DNA of 64,000 nt from Candidatus Aenigmatarchaeota archaeon (GCA_017610225.1 JAFCCM010000003.1:1-64000); one strand, 5' to 3'; positions 51,244-59,215 are shown, numbered from the stretch's first letter. The notes: generated by a model from the sequence alone, not told the origin. Numbers and translations: made by a program.

Positions 51244-51555
51244 TTATATTTTCAACAAAGATTTCTCATATTCTGCACGTGTTATCAAATCATGACCCTC
51301 AGCCATTTCAAGAACACTATTAACAATCTCAGCTTTATTGACTTCTTTGGCAACTATATCTTTATCGACTTTACGTGCTTCCGAAATAAAATATTTAGCA
51401 ATTTTTTTAGATTCAATTTTATTAAATGTACCTTTCTTTATCTTTTTAGATAAATTTTTGGCCCACTCTAATTTGCGTTTGTATAATATTTCATCATTAT
51501 CCCAAATTAAAGCAACATTCCATGTATCCCAGTTTGTCCATCCATTATAAGTCAT
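51244..51555 (-). CDS. NGWTNWDTW-family virus protein
   Basis: 103 aa. It begins MTYNGWTNWDTWNVALIWDN, the signature opening of a family found in haloarchaeal viruses and many bacteriophages (consensus Y-N-G-W-x-N-x-x-T-W-x-V-x-L). A helical body with ARKVDKDIVAKEVNKAEI follows. Function unknown, but the family supports a viral element. Confidence 0.7.
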   Translation of the reverse strand: MTYNGWTNWDTWNVALIWDNDEILYKRKLEWAKNLSKKIKKGTFNKIESKKIAKYFISEARKVDKDIVAKEVNKAEIVNSVLEMAEGHDLITRAEYEKSLLKI

Positions 51556-51576
51556 TTTTGATCACCATTTTAAATT

Positions 51577-51804
51577 TTAAACAATTTCATATAATGCTAT
51601 TCTTGTTTTAAACCAATTTCCATTATTTTTATCATATGTTCTTATTTTTGTTGTTGTAATGTCATATGTCAAACCTTTCTGTATTTTTGGACTAACATCC
51701 AAATCAAAATTAGCAATTTCAAATGCTAAATCTTTTTCTGGATTTAAAAATGTTCTTCTATTAATACTTTTCTTGAATTTTTTTAAAACATCTCTTTTAT
51801 TCAT
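51577..51804 (-). CDS. 75-aa protein under the triplicated promoter
   Basis: MNKRDVLKKFKKSINRRTFL is a basic helix, then a beta-rich part ending KTRIALYEIV. GGTGATCAAAA precedes the ATG. It is unrelated in sequence to the other two genes that use the same promoter block, so the three are linked by regulation and not only by duplication. Confidence 0.5.
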   Translation of the reverse strand: MNKRDVLKKFKKSINRRTFLNPEKDLAFEIANFDLDVSPKIQKGLTYDITTTKIRTYDKNNGNWFKTRIALYEIV

Positions 51805-51819
51805 TTTTGATCACCATAA

Positions 51820-51878
51820 ATCTTATACTCATATATTATGTTAAACTTATTTATATAGTTTTGCTTTTTAACAAAAAT
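51820..51878 (-). promoter_or_regulatory. triplicated promoter block, copy B
   Basis: On the minus strand it reads TTTTTGTTAAAAAGCAAAAC then TATATAAATAAGTTTAACAT, with only a few differences from 58614-58690 over 59 bp. It starts immediately after the primase stop codon and drives the 75-aa gene at 51577. Confidence 0.8.
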
Positions 51879-52921
51879 CAAATTAATTTTTGTAGTTTTT
51901 CAACATATTTATCAAAACCATTCTTTTTACAAAAATTAATTGCACCAATTATTGGACCAATTGAATTTTCAGCATTACAAGAAGATAAACTTACAGATGT
52001 ATCCCACATATTGTTTATATCAGTTTCCAAAGCAAGAACATCATTGTGTGGTATATCTGAAAATTTAATAACAGCCTGCAATGCAAAAATAATTGTAGAA
52101 TGCCAACCATCAACATCTGGAAGATCAACATCAAATAATAATTCAACCAATGGATGATTTTCCAATTCACCAATAGATTGAGGAATATTTTTCATAGTTC
52201 CATTTAATTTATGATGAATTGATTTTACTTTTTTAATCTGCAATAAAGCTTTTTTTCCAATCTTAAAAAATCGTTTTCTAATAAAAATATTATCTCCATC
52301 TTCATTCAAAGATTCTATCTTAACAATTCTATTAGCAGATAAATTGATAGTTTCTGGTAATCTCAAAACTCCTGCCAAATCTTTACGATCATCTGATACA
52401 ATTTCAAGACCATAATATTTTTTTGAATATTCATTTATTTCATAAGATAATGTTTTAACAAATTTATTAAATTGTGGTTTCAATATATATAAATCACGTT
52501 TTATAATATTTCCAATAGATACATATACATGAACACCATTGCCTGATATAACAATCATAAACCTTTTTACACGATTTTGTTTTATCAAGGATTCTTTTAT
52601 AATATTATATAATAAAATCAATCTTGATTCAAATTCTGGTTTTTGTTTGTCTTTAAATTCAATATCTAAAGATATCATGTTAAAACCAAGTACGTTTTCA
52701 TTTTTTCGATTAATAGGTTCTTTAAGTGGATTATAATTCATATAACAATTTGTATCTTTATTTTTATTTACCCAATTTTTTAATTCATTATAAGATTTTA
52801 TGAAATGATTTTTTGTAAAAAAAACTTTTTTATTATCTTTAATCTTAAAAGTAGAATTACAAGAATAATATTTATTTGGCATACAAACAAAATTATAAAA
52901 TATTTCCAAATCATTATTCAT
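51878..52921 (-). CDS. archaeo-eukaryotic (PriS/PrimPol-type) primase
   Basis: 347 aa from ATG 52921 (GATGATTTTT upstream). MISLDIEFKDK holds the D-x-E metal site (motif I, about residue 85), VISGNGVHVYVSIG the S-G-x-G-x-H motif II (about 130), and RKDLAGVLRLPETIN the following basic motif and acceptor region. The C-terminal 100 residues (VDLPDVDGWHSTIIFALQAV) are helical. It makes primers for the family B polymerase. Two genes above lies the MCM-like helicase cluster. Confidence 0.8.
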   Translation of the reverse strand: MNNDLEIFYNFVCMPNKYYSCNSTFKIKDNKKVFFTKNHFIKSYNELKNWVNKNKDTNCYMNYNPLKEPINRKNENVLGFNMISLDIEFKDKQKPEFESRLILLYNIIKESLIKQNRVKRFMIVISGNGVHVYVSIGNIIKRDLYILKPQFNKFVKTLSYEINEYSKKYYGLEIVSDDRKDLAGVLRLPETINLSANRIVKIESLNEDGDNIFIRKRFFKIGKKALLQIKKVKSIHHKLNGTMKNIPQSIGELENHPLVELLFDVDLPDVDGWHSTIIFALQAVIKFSDIPHNDVLALETDINNMWDTSVSLSSCNAENSIGPIIGAINFCKKNGFDKYVEKLQKLI

Positions 52922-52933
52922 AAAAATCATCTT

Positions 52934-53104
52934 TTAAGGTACTATTCTACCATATTTATCATGGTTAGGTATATCCCATTTATCTATTATTTTATATTTT
53001 CTTAATTTTTTAGTACTTCGTTTCATATCTTTGATTGATTTTTGAATGGTTTGATTATCCCTTTTTAATTTATCTTTATGATCTTTTCTATATGTTTTTG
53101 TCAT
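52934..53104 (-). CDS. 56-aa basic protein
   Basis: MTKTYRKDHKDKLKRDNQTI then QKSIKDMKRSTKKLRKYKII: about 40% Lys/Arg in the first 40 residues, consistent with nucleic-acid binding. Located between primase and a run of tiny zinc genes. Confidence 0.45.
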   Translation of the reverse strand: MTKTYRKDHKDKLKRDNQTIQKSIKDMKRSTKKLRKYKIIDKWDIPNHDKYGRIVP

Positions 53105-53120
53105 TTTATATCACTAAATC

Positions 53121-53255
53121 TCAATATTTTTCTACTTTTTCGTACTTTGATTTAATATTATTTTGTTTATTAAATAATAAACAACTACATTCAGTATCAA
53201 TACCAATACAATTATTAACACATTCTTGTTTTTCTATACAATCATTACAATGCAT
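53121..53255 (-). CDS. Cys-rich mini-protein, 44 aa
   Basis: MHCNDCIEKQECVNNCIGID then TECSCLLF: seven cysteines in the first 26 residues, spaced like the CLNC/CSNC mini-proteins at 32418 and 35902 but denser. Zinc or iron-sulphur binding likely. Confidence 0.5.
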   Translation of the reverse strand: MHCNDCIEKQECVNNCIGIDTECSCLLFNKQNNIKSKYEKVEKY

Positions 53256-53259
53256 TATG

Positions 53260-53370
53260 TTACACCTTTTCTTCTATTAATGCCGTTTTTAAACCGAAAA
53301 CACAATTTTCAAGATATGTTATAATCGTTTCTAATCTTTCTATTTTTTCATCTTTAGTTTCACTTATCAT
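53260..53370 (-). CDS. 36-aa coiled-coil peptide
   Basis: MISETKDEKIERLETIITYL then ENCVFGLKTALIEEKV, one amphipathic helix with a leucine-type heptad. Unknown. Confidence 0.4.
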   Translation of the reverse strand: MISETKDEKIERLETIITYLENCVFGLKTALIEEKV

Positions 53371-53378
53371 ATTCACAC

Positions 53379-53522
53379 CTATTTAATTTCTAATATTTCA
53401 TCCAATAATTTAATTTTAGCTTTTTGTATTTTTATTCCTATCCAATTATTATTATTTTCATAATCTTTTAAAAGTACATTTTCATCTATTACCATTTTAC
53501 CTATTTGTTTTTCCGATAGCAT
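53379..53522 (-). CDS. 47-aa charged protein
   Basis: MLSEKQIGKMVIDENVLLKD then an Asn run (YENNNNWIGI) and a helix KIQKAKIKLLDEILEI. The opening MLSEKQI resembles the peptide behind polB (MSEKQI). Unknown. Confidence 0.4.
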   Translation of the reverse strand: MLSEKQIGKMVIDENVLLKDYENNNNWIGIKIQKAKIKLLDEILEIK

Positions 53523-53531
53523 TGTTTGCAC

Positions 53532-53669
53532 CTAATCTTTTTTATCAATAAATATATTATCTGCATAATTATTTGCTACAATAATAAATTTAGTTTTTGA
53601 TTTATTCCATATTTTAATACTATCTCCATAATTTAGTTCAATATCACCTGTAAATTTAAAAATTTTCAT
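53532..53669 (-). CDS. 45-aa beta-rich protein
   Basis: MKIFKFTGDIELNYGDSIKI then WNKSKTKFIIVANNYADNIF: five short strands suggest a small barrel or OB-like fold. Its start overlaps the stop of the zinc gene above. Confidence 0.4.
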   Translation of the reverse strand: MKIFKFTGDIELNYGDSIKIWNKSKTKFIIVANNYADNIFIDKKD

Positions 53670-53818
53670 GAATCACACCTAATTCGTTTTTTATAACAAT
53701 CATTACAATAATAATATTCATTATGTTTAAGACTCCAATCACCACATCTTTCACACATAAGAGGTAATCTCTTATTGCAACCCTGTAACTTTTCTTTAGA
53801 TATTATTCCTATTTCCAT
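53666..53818 (-). CDS. small zinc protein, 50 aa
   Basis: GCNKRLPLMCERCGDWSLKH then NEYYYCNDCYKKRIRC: a compact ribbon C-x-x-C...C-x-x-C, basic overall. Confidence 0.5.
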   Translation of the reverse strand: MEIGIISKEKLQGCNKRLPLMCERCGDWSLKHNEYYYCNDCYKKRIRCDS

Positions 53819-53827
53819 AATTAACAC

Positions 53828-54010
53828 TTAATCTTTAATCATATTTTTAAAAGTTAAATATCTGCTTTTTCCCTTATATTCTAAACCATATTCAGTAAAA
53901 CATTTATTACAAAATCCTTTAGCATCAAGATTTTCTTTCCAGGATCCATATGAACCTATTGTAATTTCACCATCACAATTGGGTTTTTTACATTTTCCAA
54001 GTCTAACCAT
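53828..54010 (-). CDS. small zinc protein, 60 aa
   Basis: VRLGKCKKPNCDGEITIGSY then AKGFCNKCFTEYGLEYK. The C-K-x-P-x-C-D-G-x(n)-G-x-C-x-x-C pattern recurs in small phage proteins. ATG 54010 follows GAGGTGAAGTG. Likely nucleic-acid binding. Confidence 0.5.
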   Translation of the reverse strand: MVRLGKCKKPNCDGEITIGSYGSWKENLDAKGFCNKCFTEYGLEYKGKSRYLTFKNMIKD

Positions 54011-54014
54011 CACT

Positions 54015-54440
54015 TCACCTCTTTATCTTCAAACTATTCAAATTATATAATCCATCTTTATATTTATCCTTATCACCATCATTTTCATTATTCTTTTTAA
54101 TATTTGTATTATCACGCACAATTAACATACGCAAGTTACGTTTACAGTTTCGACATATAGTATATTTAGTTAAAATATCTTTTTTAAAACAATTCTTACA
54201 TAAAATCAATCTAGGATATATTATCGATCCTTTTTTAATTTTATTGTCATATCTACATGTATATCTTTTATTTCTACGTTGTTCTTTATGTTCATGATCA
54301 TATTTTTTATGATATTCTTTAATTTGTTCTTTATGTTCTTGATAATATTTTTTATTATATTTCTTTGAATATTCTTTAATTTGTTCTTTATGTTCTTGAT
54401 AATATTTTTTATTATATTTCTTTCGTTGTTCTTTATTCAT
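54015..54440 (-). CDS. repeat protein with zinc ribbon, 141 aa
   Basis: ATG 54440 follows GGTGTGAAGTA. Residues 1-60 hold tandem KKYYQEHKEQIKEY units (two near-identical 48-bp DNA repeats at about 54330-54430 plus a degenerate third). A basic linker with RRNKRYTCRYDNKIKKGS and a ribbon LCKNCFKKDILTKYTICRNC follow. The repeat style is known from N-terminal parts of phage HNH nucleases, but no HNH motif follows here. Confidence 0.55.
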   Translation of the reverse strand: MNKEQRKKYNKKYYQEHKEQIKEYSKKYNKKYYQEHKEQIKEYHKKYDHEHKEQRRNKRYTCRYDNKIKKGSIIYPRLILCKNCFKKDILTKYTICRNCKRNLRMLIVRDNTNIKKNNENDGDKDKYKDGLYNLNSLKIKR

Positions 54441-54444
54441 TACT

Positions 54445-54519
54445 TCACACCTTATTAAAAAATTCAATTATATATCTTAACATATATCCAATACACAAAC
54501 CAAATAAAAAATTAACCAT
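54445..54519 (-). CDS. 24-aa single-TM micropeptide
   Basis: MVNFLFGLCIGYMLRYIIEF then FNKV. AATTATGGTTA context with TGATTA upstream. At the limit of what can be called from sequence; kept because it fills the gap between two coupled genes and matches the micropeptide pattern of this block. Confidence 0.3.
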   Translation of the reverse strand: MVNFLFGLCIGYMLRYIIEFFNKV

Positions 54520-54525
54520 AATTAA

Positions 54526-54939
54526 TCACAATGTATTATTTTGAATATAATATGGTTCAAACATTATCAATTCCAAATTATCAATTATTTTTTTAAAACT
54601 TGTCTGATTTCCAGACGGTAAAACTGTAAAAATATATGAATGAAAATAATTATCAAAATGATATTTTTCTAACCAATAATTCATTCTAATCATTTGTTTT
54701 TCTGCTTTCAATCTACGATTGAATTTTCTTGATGTTTTTATTTCAAAATAATATTCACCTGCATCAGAATCAATATATAAATCCGGTGTAGCTATCACTT
54801 TACCACCACCACCTTGCATTTTATATTCCATTTTTTTATTTTTAATTGTTCCCTCATCAAATCCTAAATATTTATATGGATTTTCATATAATTCCTTGAC
54901 AATATTTGTATGTAATCTTTCACTTCTATCAACCATCAT
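54526..54939 (-). CDS. PD-(D/E)XK nuclease-like protein
   Basis: 137 aa. VIATPDLYIDSDAGEYYFEI followed by KTSRKF gives P-D-x(10)-E-x-K, and RLKAEKQMIRMNYWLEKYHF supplies the Q-x-x-x-Y-type helix. Similar to VRR-NUC/phage exonuclease-like domains. RBS GGTGATTT. It follows the MCM-like helicase gene, so a replication-repair role is likely. Confidence 0.65.
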   Translation of the reverse strand: MMVDRSERLHTNIVKELYENPYKYLGFDEGTIKNKKMEYKMQGGGGKVIATPDLYIDSDAGEYYFEIKTSRKFNRRLKAEKQMIRMNYWLEKYHFDNYFHSYIFTVLPSGNQTSFKKIIDNLELIMFEPYYIQNNTL

Positions 54940-54946
54940 AAATCAC

Positions 54947-57319
54947 CTAAAATTTAAATAAACTATTCTTGAATTTATCATAATTATTTTCATCAACAAA
55001 ATAAGATATAGACTTATCCATTTTTACTTGATTTTTTGCTTCCATTGTTGTTATGACAGTACATTGAAGATATACCCACTTTTCAATTATATGAAAAGTC
55101 ATTAAAGATGGATATGTTTCATTATTTAAAAACATCAATGTATTCAATATCTGTGATAATGTATCTTTAGGTGTATCATCACCAAACTTTTTAAGACTTG
55201 GATATTTTTTTAAAAGAACATAATATAATTGTTTTGTATAAAAATTCTGTCTAGCAACAATTTGTGATGTATCAGACAAATAATATCCTTGATCTTCTGC
55301 ATTTTTTTTAGTGATTCCAACCAATAATTCCCTTAAATTAGGTATATACAAATTACGTATTGTTTTTAATCTAGAAACATCACTTCGTTCATATTCTTTA
55401 GTTCTAATTTCTTCATTGATTTCCTGTTCAGTTTTTTCAATTCTTAATTCATTTAAACTTCCATACAATGAAAACAAAATACGTTTCATCATAGGATAAG
55501 GCAACCCGGTATTTATGTCTTTAGCATCTGCTCTATACTGTTCTCTATACATTTCAATTGATTTTTTAAAGGCAAGTGCATCCAATTCAGGTATTTGTTT
55601 ATGTATCTCTTCATCAAAATATTCAACTTCCTTAAAATTATTAAGTGGAACAAAAATATCTTTTTTCATTATCATTTCACGTAAAATTGATGATTGTATA
55701 TGTGCTTCATCTGAATCTAAAAGATTTTTTGTTTTTTCTCCCAAAGAAATTTTATTATATCTCCAATCAGATTCAATGGATTCAGCTATTTTCAATAACT
55801 CTTTTCGAAGATAGTTCTTTCTAGCTGTATCATAGTTCATTGTCATGCAAAGACTCGCTGTTCTTGGTTGTTTTCCACTATTCAATTTAGCTCCATCAGA
55901 TTCTAATCTATGAAGATTTAATTGGAGATCTTCAATGTTTCGATTTAAATTAGATTTTGGATTTGATAAGGCCTTACCAATTTCCTCAACAACAACAACA
56001 TCAGTTGACATGGCTCCTGGAACAGATACATTGTGTATATTTTCATCAGGTAACTGTACATTTTGATTAGCACCACCAAATAATCCAGGACCACTTAAAA
56101 ATTCAGATGATACAACCCTTATATTTGTAAATTTAATATTATTAAAAATTTCCAATATATATGACTTACCAACATCTTGTAATCCTGCATATAATGTATG
56201 TACTCTTTTATCAGGATCAAAACCACAAAATTGAACCAATAACTTCAGTGTTTCCAACCAAATTAATGTATCTGATTTCTTTTTGATTATTTTTAATTTA
56301 TTTTTTTTTATATGACTAAACACAAAATCATAAATCTGAATAAATTTATGAACAGTAATATCTGGAAACATATCAATTTCTGTTATGTTTGAATTTTCTT
56401 CTTCAATCAATTTCATTAATTTAAGATGTAAAAGACTTGATGATGTACCTTTCCTTACATATCCATATCCTTCATAATATGTTGTTCTAAGAGGTACAAA
56501 AGATTCCAATAAAATTTTCTGTTTATCACCATCTATACTATGAACAATACAATCATACACATAATATTGTATTGATGATGATGGATTTTGTTTCAATATA
56601 TTAACCGGTATTTTAGGTGCTTGTTCATCAAAATTATTTATGGGTCTTACATTTTTAGCGGACATGAAATTTAATTCAGTTGCAGAACATTCATAAACAT
56701 CATCATCTTTTTTCAATTCATAATATAATGGTTTAGAAATACCTGTTATAGTTCTATTGATCTCAACACTTATTCTTAATATTTTTGGATAATTTGTATT
56801 TATTGTAAGATCTGTTATTCTTTCAATCTTATTAAAATTTCTATGATTTTTTATTTTTATTTTATTTTCCTGAAAACTATCATCTCTAAAAGCTTCTTCA
56901 AATTTTAACATTGTATTTGTAAATTCTGATTTTGGAGAAAAATGTATAAAACCCTGTTCATCATCTGATTGTTCTTCGTCTGATAATTTTTCAGATTTTA
57001 AATTATCTTCATAATCATCATTAATAATCTTAAAAAATATATTATTAACAAATAATCTATCATTTTCATTAAAAAACAATATATTATCCGGACCAAATTT
57101 TTTAGAATGTTTATTTAAAAAACTTATTTTATATTTATCTAATTTAAAACCAATCAATAAAGAAGAAATATCTGTTGTTTCATCATAATCAATGTCATCT
57201 AATATAGAACCCATTAATGAACGTATATTTTTACGTGATAATAAATGACGACCATCATGACCAAGATTGAATTTTCTTAGTATTTTTTCAATCTTTAATA
57301 TTTCGCTCTTGTATATCAT
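54947..57319 (-). CDS. MCM-like AAA+ replicative helicase
   Basis: 790 aa from ATG 57319 (GTGATTGATA upstream). The N-terminal 340 residues include a beta-rich, OB-like part (SIQYYVYDCIVHSIDGDKQK). The AAA+ core has Walker A LYAGLQDVGKSYI (about residue 380), SEFLSGPGLFGGANQN (a sensor or pre-sensor insert loop), Walker B VVVVEEIGKAL (about 445) and a later TASLCMTMNYD. The C-terminal 250 residues are helical with RTKEYERSDVSRL. Divergent from chromosomal MCM, but domain order fits; other phage SF3/AAA+ helicases are an alternative. Likely loads at the adjacent origin. Confidence 0.65.
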   Translation of the reverse strand: MIYKSEILKIEKILRKFNLGHDGRHLLSRKNIRSLMGSILDDIDYDETTDISSLLIGFKLDKYKISFLNKHSKKFGPDNILFFNENDRLFVNNIFFKIINDDYEDNLKSEKLSDEEQSDDEQGFIHFSPKSEFTNTMLKFEEAFRDDSFQENKIKIKNHRNFNKIERITDLTINTNYPKILRISVEINRTITGISKPLYYELKKDDDVYECSATELNFMSAKNVRPINNFDEQAPKIPVNILKQNPSSSIQYYVYDCIVHSIDGDKQKILLESFVPLRTTYYEGYGYVRKGTSSSLLHLKLMKLIEEENSNITEIDMFPDITVHKFIQIYDFVFSHIKKNKLKIIKKKSDTLIWLETLKLLVQFCGFDPDKRVHTLYAGLQDVGKSYILEIFNNIKFTNIRVVSSEFLSGPGLFGGANQNVQLPDENIHNVSVPGAMSTDVVVVEEIGKALSNPKSNLNRNIEDLQLNLHRLESDGAKLNSGKQPRTASLCMTMNYDTARKNYLRKELLKIAESIESDWRYNKISLGEKTKNLLDSDEAHIQSSILREMIMKKDIFVPLNNFKEVEYFDEEIHKQIPELDALAFKKSIEMYREQYRADAKDINTGLPYPMMKRILFSLYGSLNELRIEKTEQEINEEIRTKEYERSDVSRLKTIRNLYIPNLRELLVGITKKNAEDQGYYLSDTSQIVARQNFYTKQLYYVLLKKYPSLKKFGDDTPKDTLSQILNTLMFLNNETYPSLMTFHIIEKWVYLQCTVITTMEAKNQVKMDKSISYFVDENNYDKFKNSLFKF

Positions 57320-57560
57320 TATCAATCACACTTTCTTTCAAATCTCCCTTAATATTTCCAATCAATTCTTTTCTTATTAAAATACGTTTATCATATTTTG
57401 TATCAATTACAATACTAAGTGAATCTTCAGCAATAATATATCCAATACAAAGACTTTCATGTCCTGCATCATTTTTATAAGAACACTTAACAGATATGTT
57501 TTTATACATATCAATATAATTTATTTTTTTTAGATCATTATCTTCAATTCCATCAATCAT
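57288..57560 (-). CDS. 90-aa hypothetical protein upstream of helicase
   Basis: A beta-rich small protein (YKNISVKCSYKNDAGHESLC, IIAEDSLSIVIDTKYDKRILI) that overlaps the helicase start by about 30 bp. First gene of the minus-strand block next to the putative origin, under promoter 7. An origin-binding accessory role would fit the position but is not shown. Confidence 0.5.
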   Translation of the reverse strand: MIDGIEDNDLKKINYIDMYKNISVKCSYKNDAGHESLCIGYIIAEDSLSIVIDTKYDKRILIRKELIGNIKGDLKESVIDNDIQERNIKD

Positions 57561-57604
57561 ACATAACCATCTTTCAAATCAATCTATTTTCTAGTTATTT
57601 TATT

Positions 57605-57650
57605 TTACTTATATATTTTTCTATACTTGATAATATATAAAAAATTATAG
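57605..57650 (-). promoter_or_regulatory. palindrome-TATA promoter 7
   Basis: Minus strand: TATTATCAAGTATA (57622-57635), an imperfect copy of the palindrome, then GAAAAATATATAAGTAAAA. Drives the helicase unit away from the iteron region. Confidence 0.6.
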
Positions 57651-57851
57651 ATTTTAAATAAATCAATCAATTTATTATTTGAATGTAATAAAAATATGAT
57701 TAAAAATAAGATTTTTATTGATTGTTTTATTATTGAAATGTAATGAAAATATAGTCAAAAACATGAAAAATTTATCAAAAATATCAATTTTCTAAAAAAG
57801 TATAAAAGTATAAAAGTTTTTTTATTTTTGAAATTTGATGTTTTTTGAAAA

Positions 57852-58062
57852 GTAACAGAATTTTAACAAAAAATTAACAAAAACACTAGTCTATGGCATA
57901 GCGGTAACAAAACGGTAACAAAAAGGTAACAAAATTAGAGTGCCAAATTTGGACATCTAAGGTACATTCTGTTTGTTACTTTTTTGTTACCAATTTGAGG
58001 GGTCTTTGCCGATAACGATATTTTGTTACTTTTCTGTTACTTTTTTGTTAATTTTTTGTTAC
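57852..58062. other. candidate replication origin: phased iteron arrays
   Basis: Six units of (G/T)TAACAAAAA in one orientation begin at 57852, 57863, 57874 and at 57904, 57915, 57926; six units of TTTTGTTA(C/A) in the opposite orientation have their GTTA at 57975, 57986 and at 58025, 58036, 58047, 58058. Within each array the step is exactly 11 bp, one DNA turn. Small palindromes (CTATGGCATAG near 57891 and CCAAATTTGG at 57943-57952) sit near the centre. An AT-only tract follows. The region is gene-free and lies between the helicase unit and divergent genes. These are standard traits of an iteron origin bound by an initiator on one helical face. Confidence 0.75.
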
Positions 58063-58325
58063 TTTACAACCAAAAAATTAGAAAAAATTTTGAAAAAATT
58101 TAAACCCAATATAACATATATAATATACAATATATATATATTATATGTATATATATATGTTATATATATGTAGTTTTTTTTTTTATTTTTTATTTTTTTT
58201 ATTTTTACAGGGGGTAAATAAAAAAATTTTTGATTTAGTCTAATTCATAGTATAGTGATAAAAAGTTTATTATGTATTTTATAACATGATAAAATATATA
58301 AATTCATTTAAACAAATATAAAAAT
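58063..58325. other. AT-only tract next to the iterons
   Basis: About 58095-58165 is almost pure alternating A/T (TATATATATA-type runs), followed by a T-rich run with one GGGGG interruption at 58210-58214, then TAGTGATAAAAAG and an AT-rich leader. Such easily melted DNA beside iterons is where unwinding would start. The promoter of the 77-aa gene at 58326 must lie here too. No gene seen. Confidence 0.55.
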
Positions 58326-58559
58326 ATGGGATATGTAATAAAATATCAATCTAAACATGACAATGAATATAGATTGATCAGGAACTCTGGTATAAGAACA
58401 CCTATGGTTTTTGATTCGTCTGATGAGATAGATAACTTTCTTATGAATGTAAAACAACACTGTAATTGTATTGACATTGTTGAATTTAATTCTAAGAAAG
58501 ATCTTGATATGATTGATATGTTATCTAAAAATACAAATAATGCGTTTGCCAAAAGTTAA
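58326..58559 (+). CDS. 77-aa hypothetical protein
   Basis: MGYVIKYQSKHDNEYRLIRN then SSDEIDNFLMNVKQHCNCID: alpha/beta with a short C-x-C. First plus-strand gene to the right of the putative origin. The ATG has no clear ribosome-binding site, so the message may be leaderless. Unknown. Confidence 0.5.
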   Translation: MGYVIKYQSKHDNEYRLIRNSGIRTPMVFDSSDEIDNFLMNVKQHCNCIDIVEFNSKKDLDMIDMLSKNTNNAFAKS

Positions 58560-58613
58560 TTTTTGGTAATTGTTTTATTTTTTTGTTCTATGAGAAATAT
58601 TAATCTTTATTTT

Positions 58614-58690
58614 AATTTTTGTTAAAAAGCAAAACTATATAAATAAGTTTAACATAATATATGAGTATAAGATTTATGATGTGATTTAAT
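58614..58690 (+). promoter_or_regulatory. triplicated promoter block, copy C
   Basis: AATTTTTGTTAAAAAGCAAA begins the copy; TATATAAATA is at about 58637-58646. Nearly identical over 77 bp to copy A (21795-21871), and identity continues 10 bp into both coding regions (ATGGTAAGAAT). Confidence 0.8.
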
Positions 58691-58932
58691 ATGGTAAGAA
58701 TTGGTCATGGAAAAAAACTGAAGATCTAAAAAATTATATTGTGTGGTCACAATCATCAAAACAAGGATATAATACTTTATCAATAGTTGTAAAAACAGAA
58801 GATAGTAATTGGATTACATTTCTTGATACCGGAACATTTGGTGGTGGTGTCGAAGTTTTAAATACAGGCGGTACAAAAAAAGAAAACATAAAAATAGCTA
58901 TTAAATATATGAAAGAAAATCCAAGAGGTTGA
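58691..58932 (+). pseudogene. frameshifted paralogue of the gene at 21872
   Basis: ATG 58691 begins MVRIG as in the paralogue, but the frame closes after 12 codons. One base to the side, SWKKTEDLKNYIVWSQSSKQ continues to LDTGTFGGG and AIKYMKENPRG. Compared with the paralogue, one base is missing between 58693 and 58708. Either a natural frameshift or a sequencing error. If a distal start is used (58741), a 63-aa product remains. Confidence 0.6.
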
Positions 58933-58939
58933 TAATTAC

Positions 58940-59011
58940 ATGATCAATTTAATAATTTTTGCAATGGTTGTAATTATTATAGGAGTATATTTATTTTATA
59001 AAATATTGTGA
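58940..59011 (+). CDS. 23-aa single-TM micropeptide
   Basis: MINLIIFAMVVIIIGVYLFY then KIL, preceded by GGTTGATAATTAC. Pure membrane helix, of the same class as the other one-helix peptides. Its TGA lies in the RBS (GTGATTGAAT) of the next gene. Confidence 0.4.
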   Translation: MINLIIFAMVVIIIGVYLFYKIL

Positions 59012-59017
59012 TTGAAT

Positions 59018-59215
59018 ATGCCTTATAAGAAATCAAGATATAGACATTATAGACGTAAAAAACCATCTGAAATAATAAGTGATACTTATAGAACAGTATC
59101 TATTAAACATACTAATGCAAGTACAGAGTATCCTGAAGGAACTATGGCTGTTGTTGGTAAATCAAAAAAGACACAAAATTGGGTTATTCAAAGTGTATTG
59201 ATACCGAGAAAATAA
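59018..59215 (+). CDS. 65-aa basic protein
   Basis: MPYKKSRYRHYRRKKPSEII then HTNASTEYPEGTMAVVGKSK. Strongly basic head, beta-rich tail ending VIQSVLIPRK. GTGATTGAAT before the ATG. Likely nucleic-acid binding. Convergent with the integrase gene. Confidence 0.5.
   Translation: MPYKKSRYRHYRRKKPSEIISDTYRTVSIKHTNASTEYPEGTMAVVGKSKKTQNWVIQSVLIPRK

Noticed and set aside
58090..58165. Hairpin terminator or cruciform in the TATATA tract
   Set aside because: Any alternating A/T run is self-complementary; nothing beyond composition supports a specific structure.
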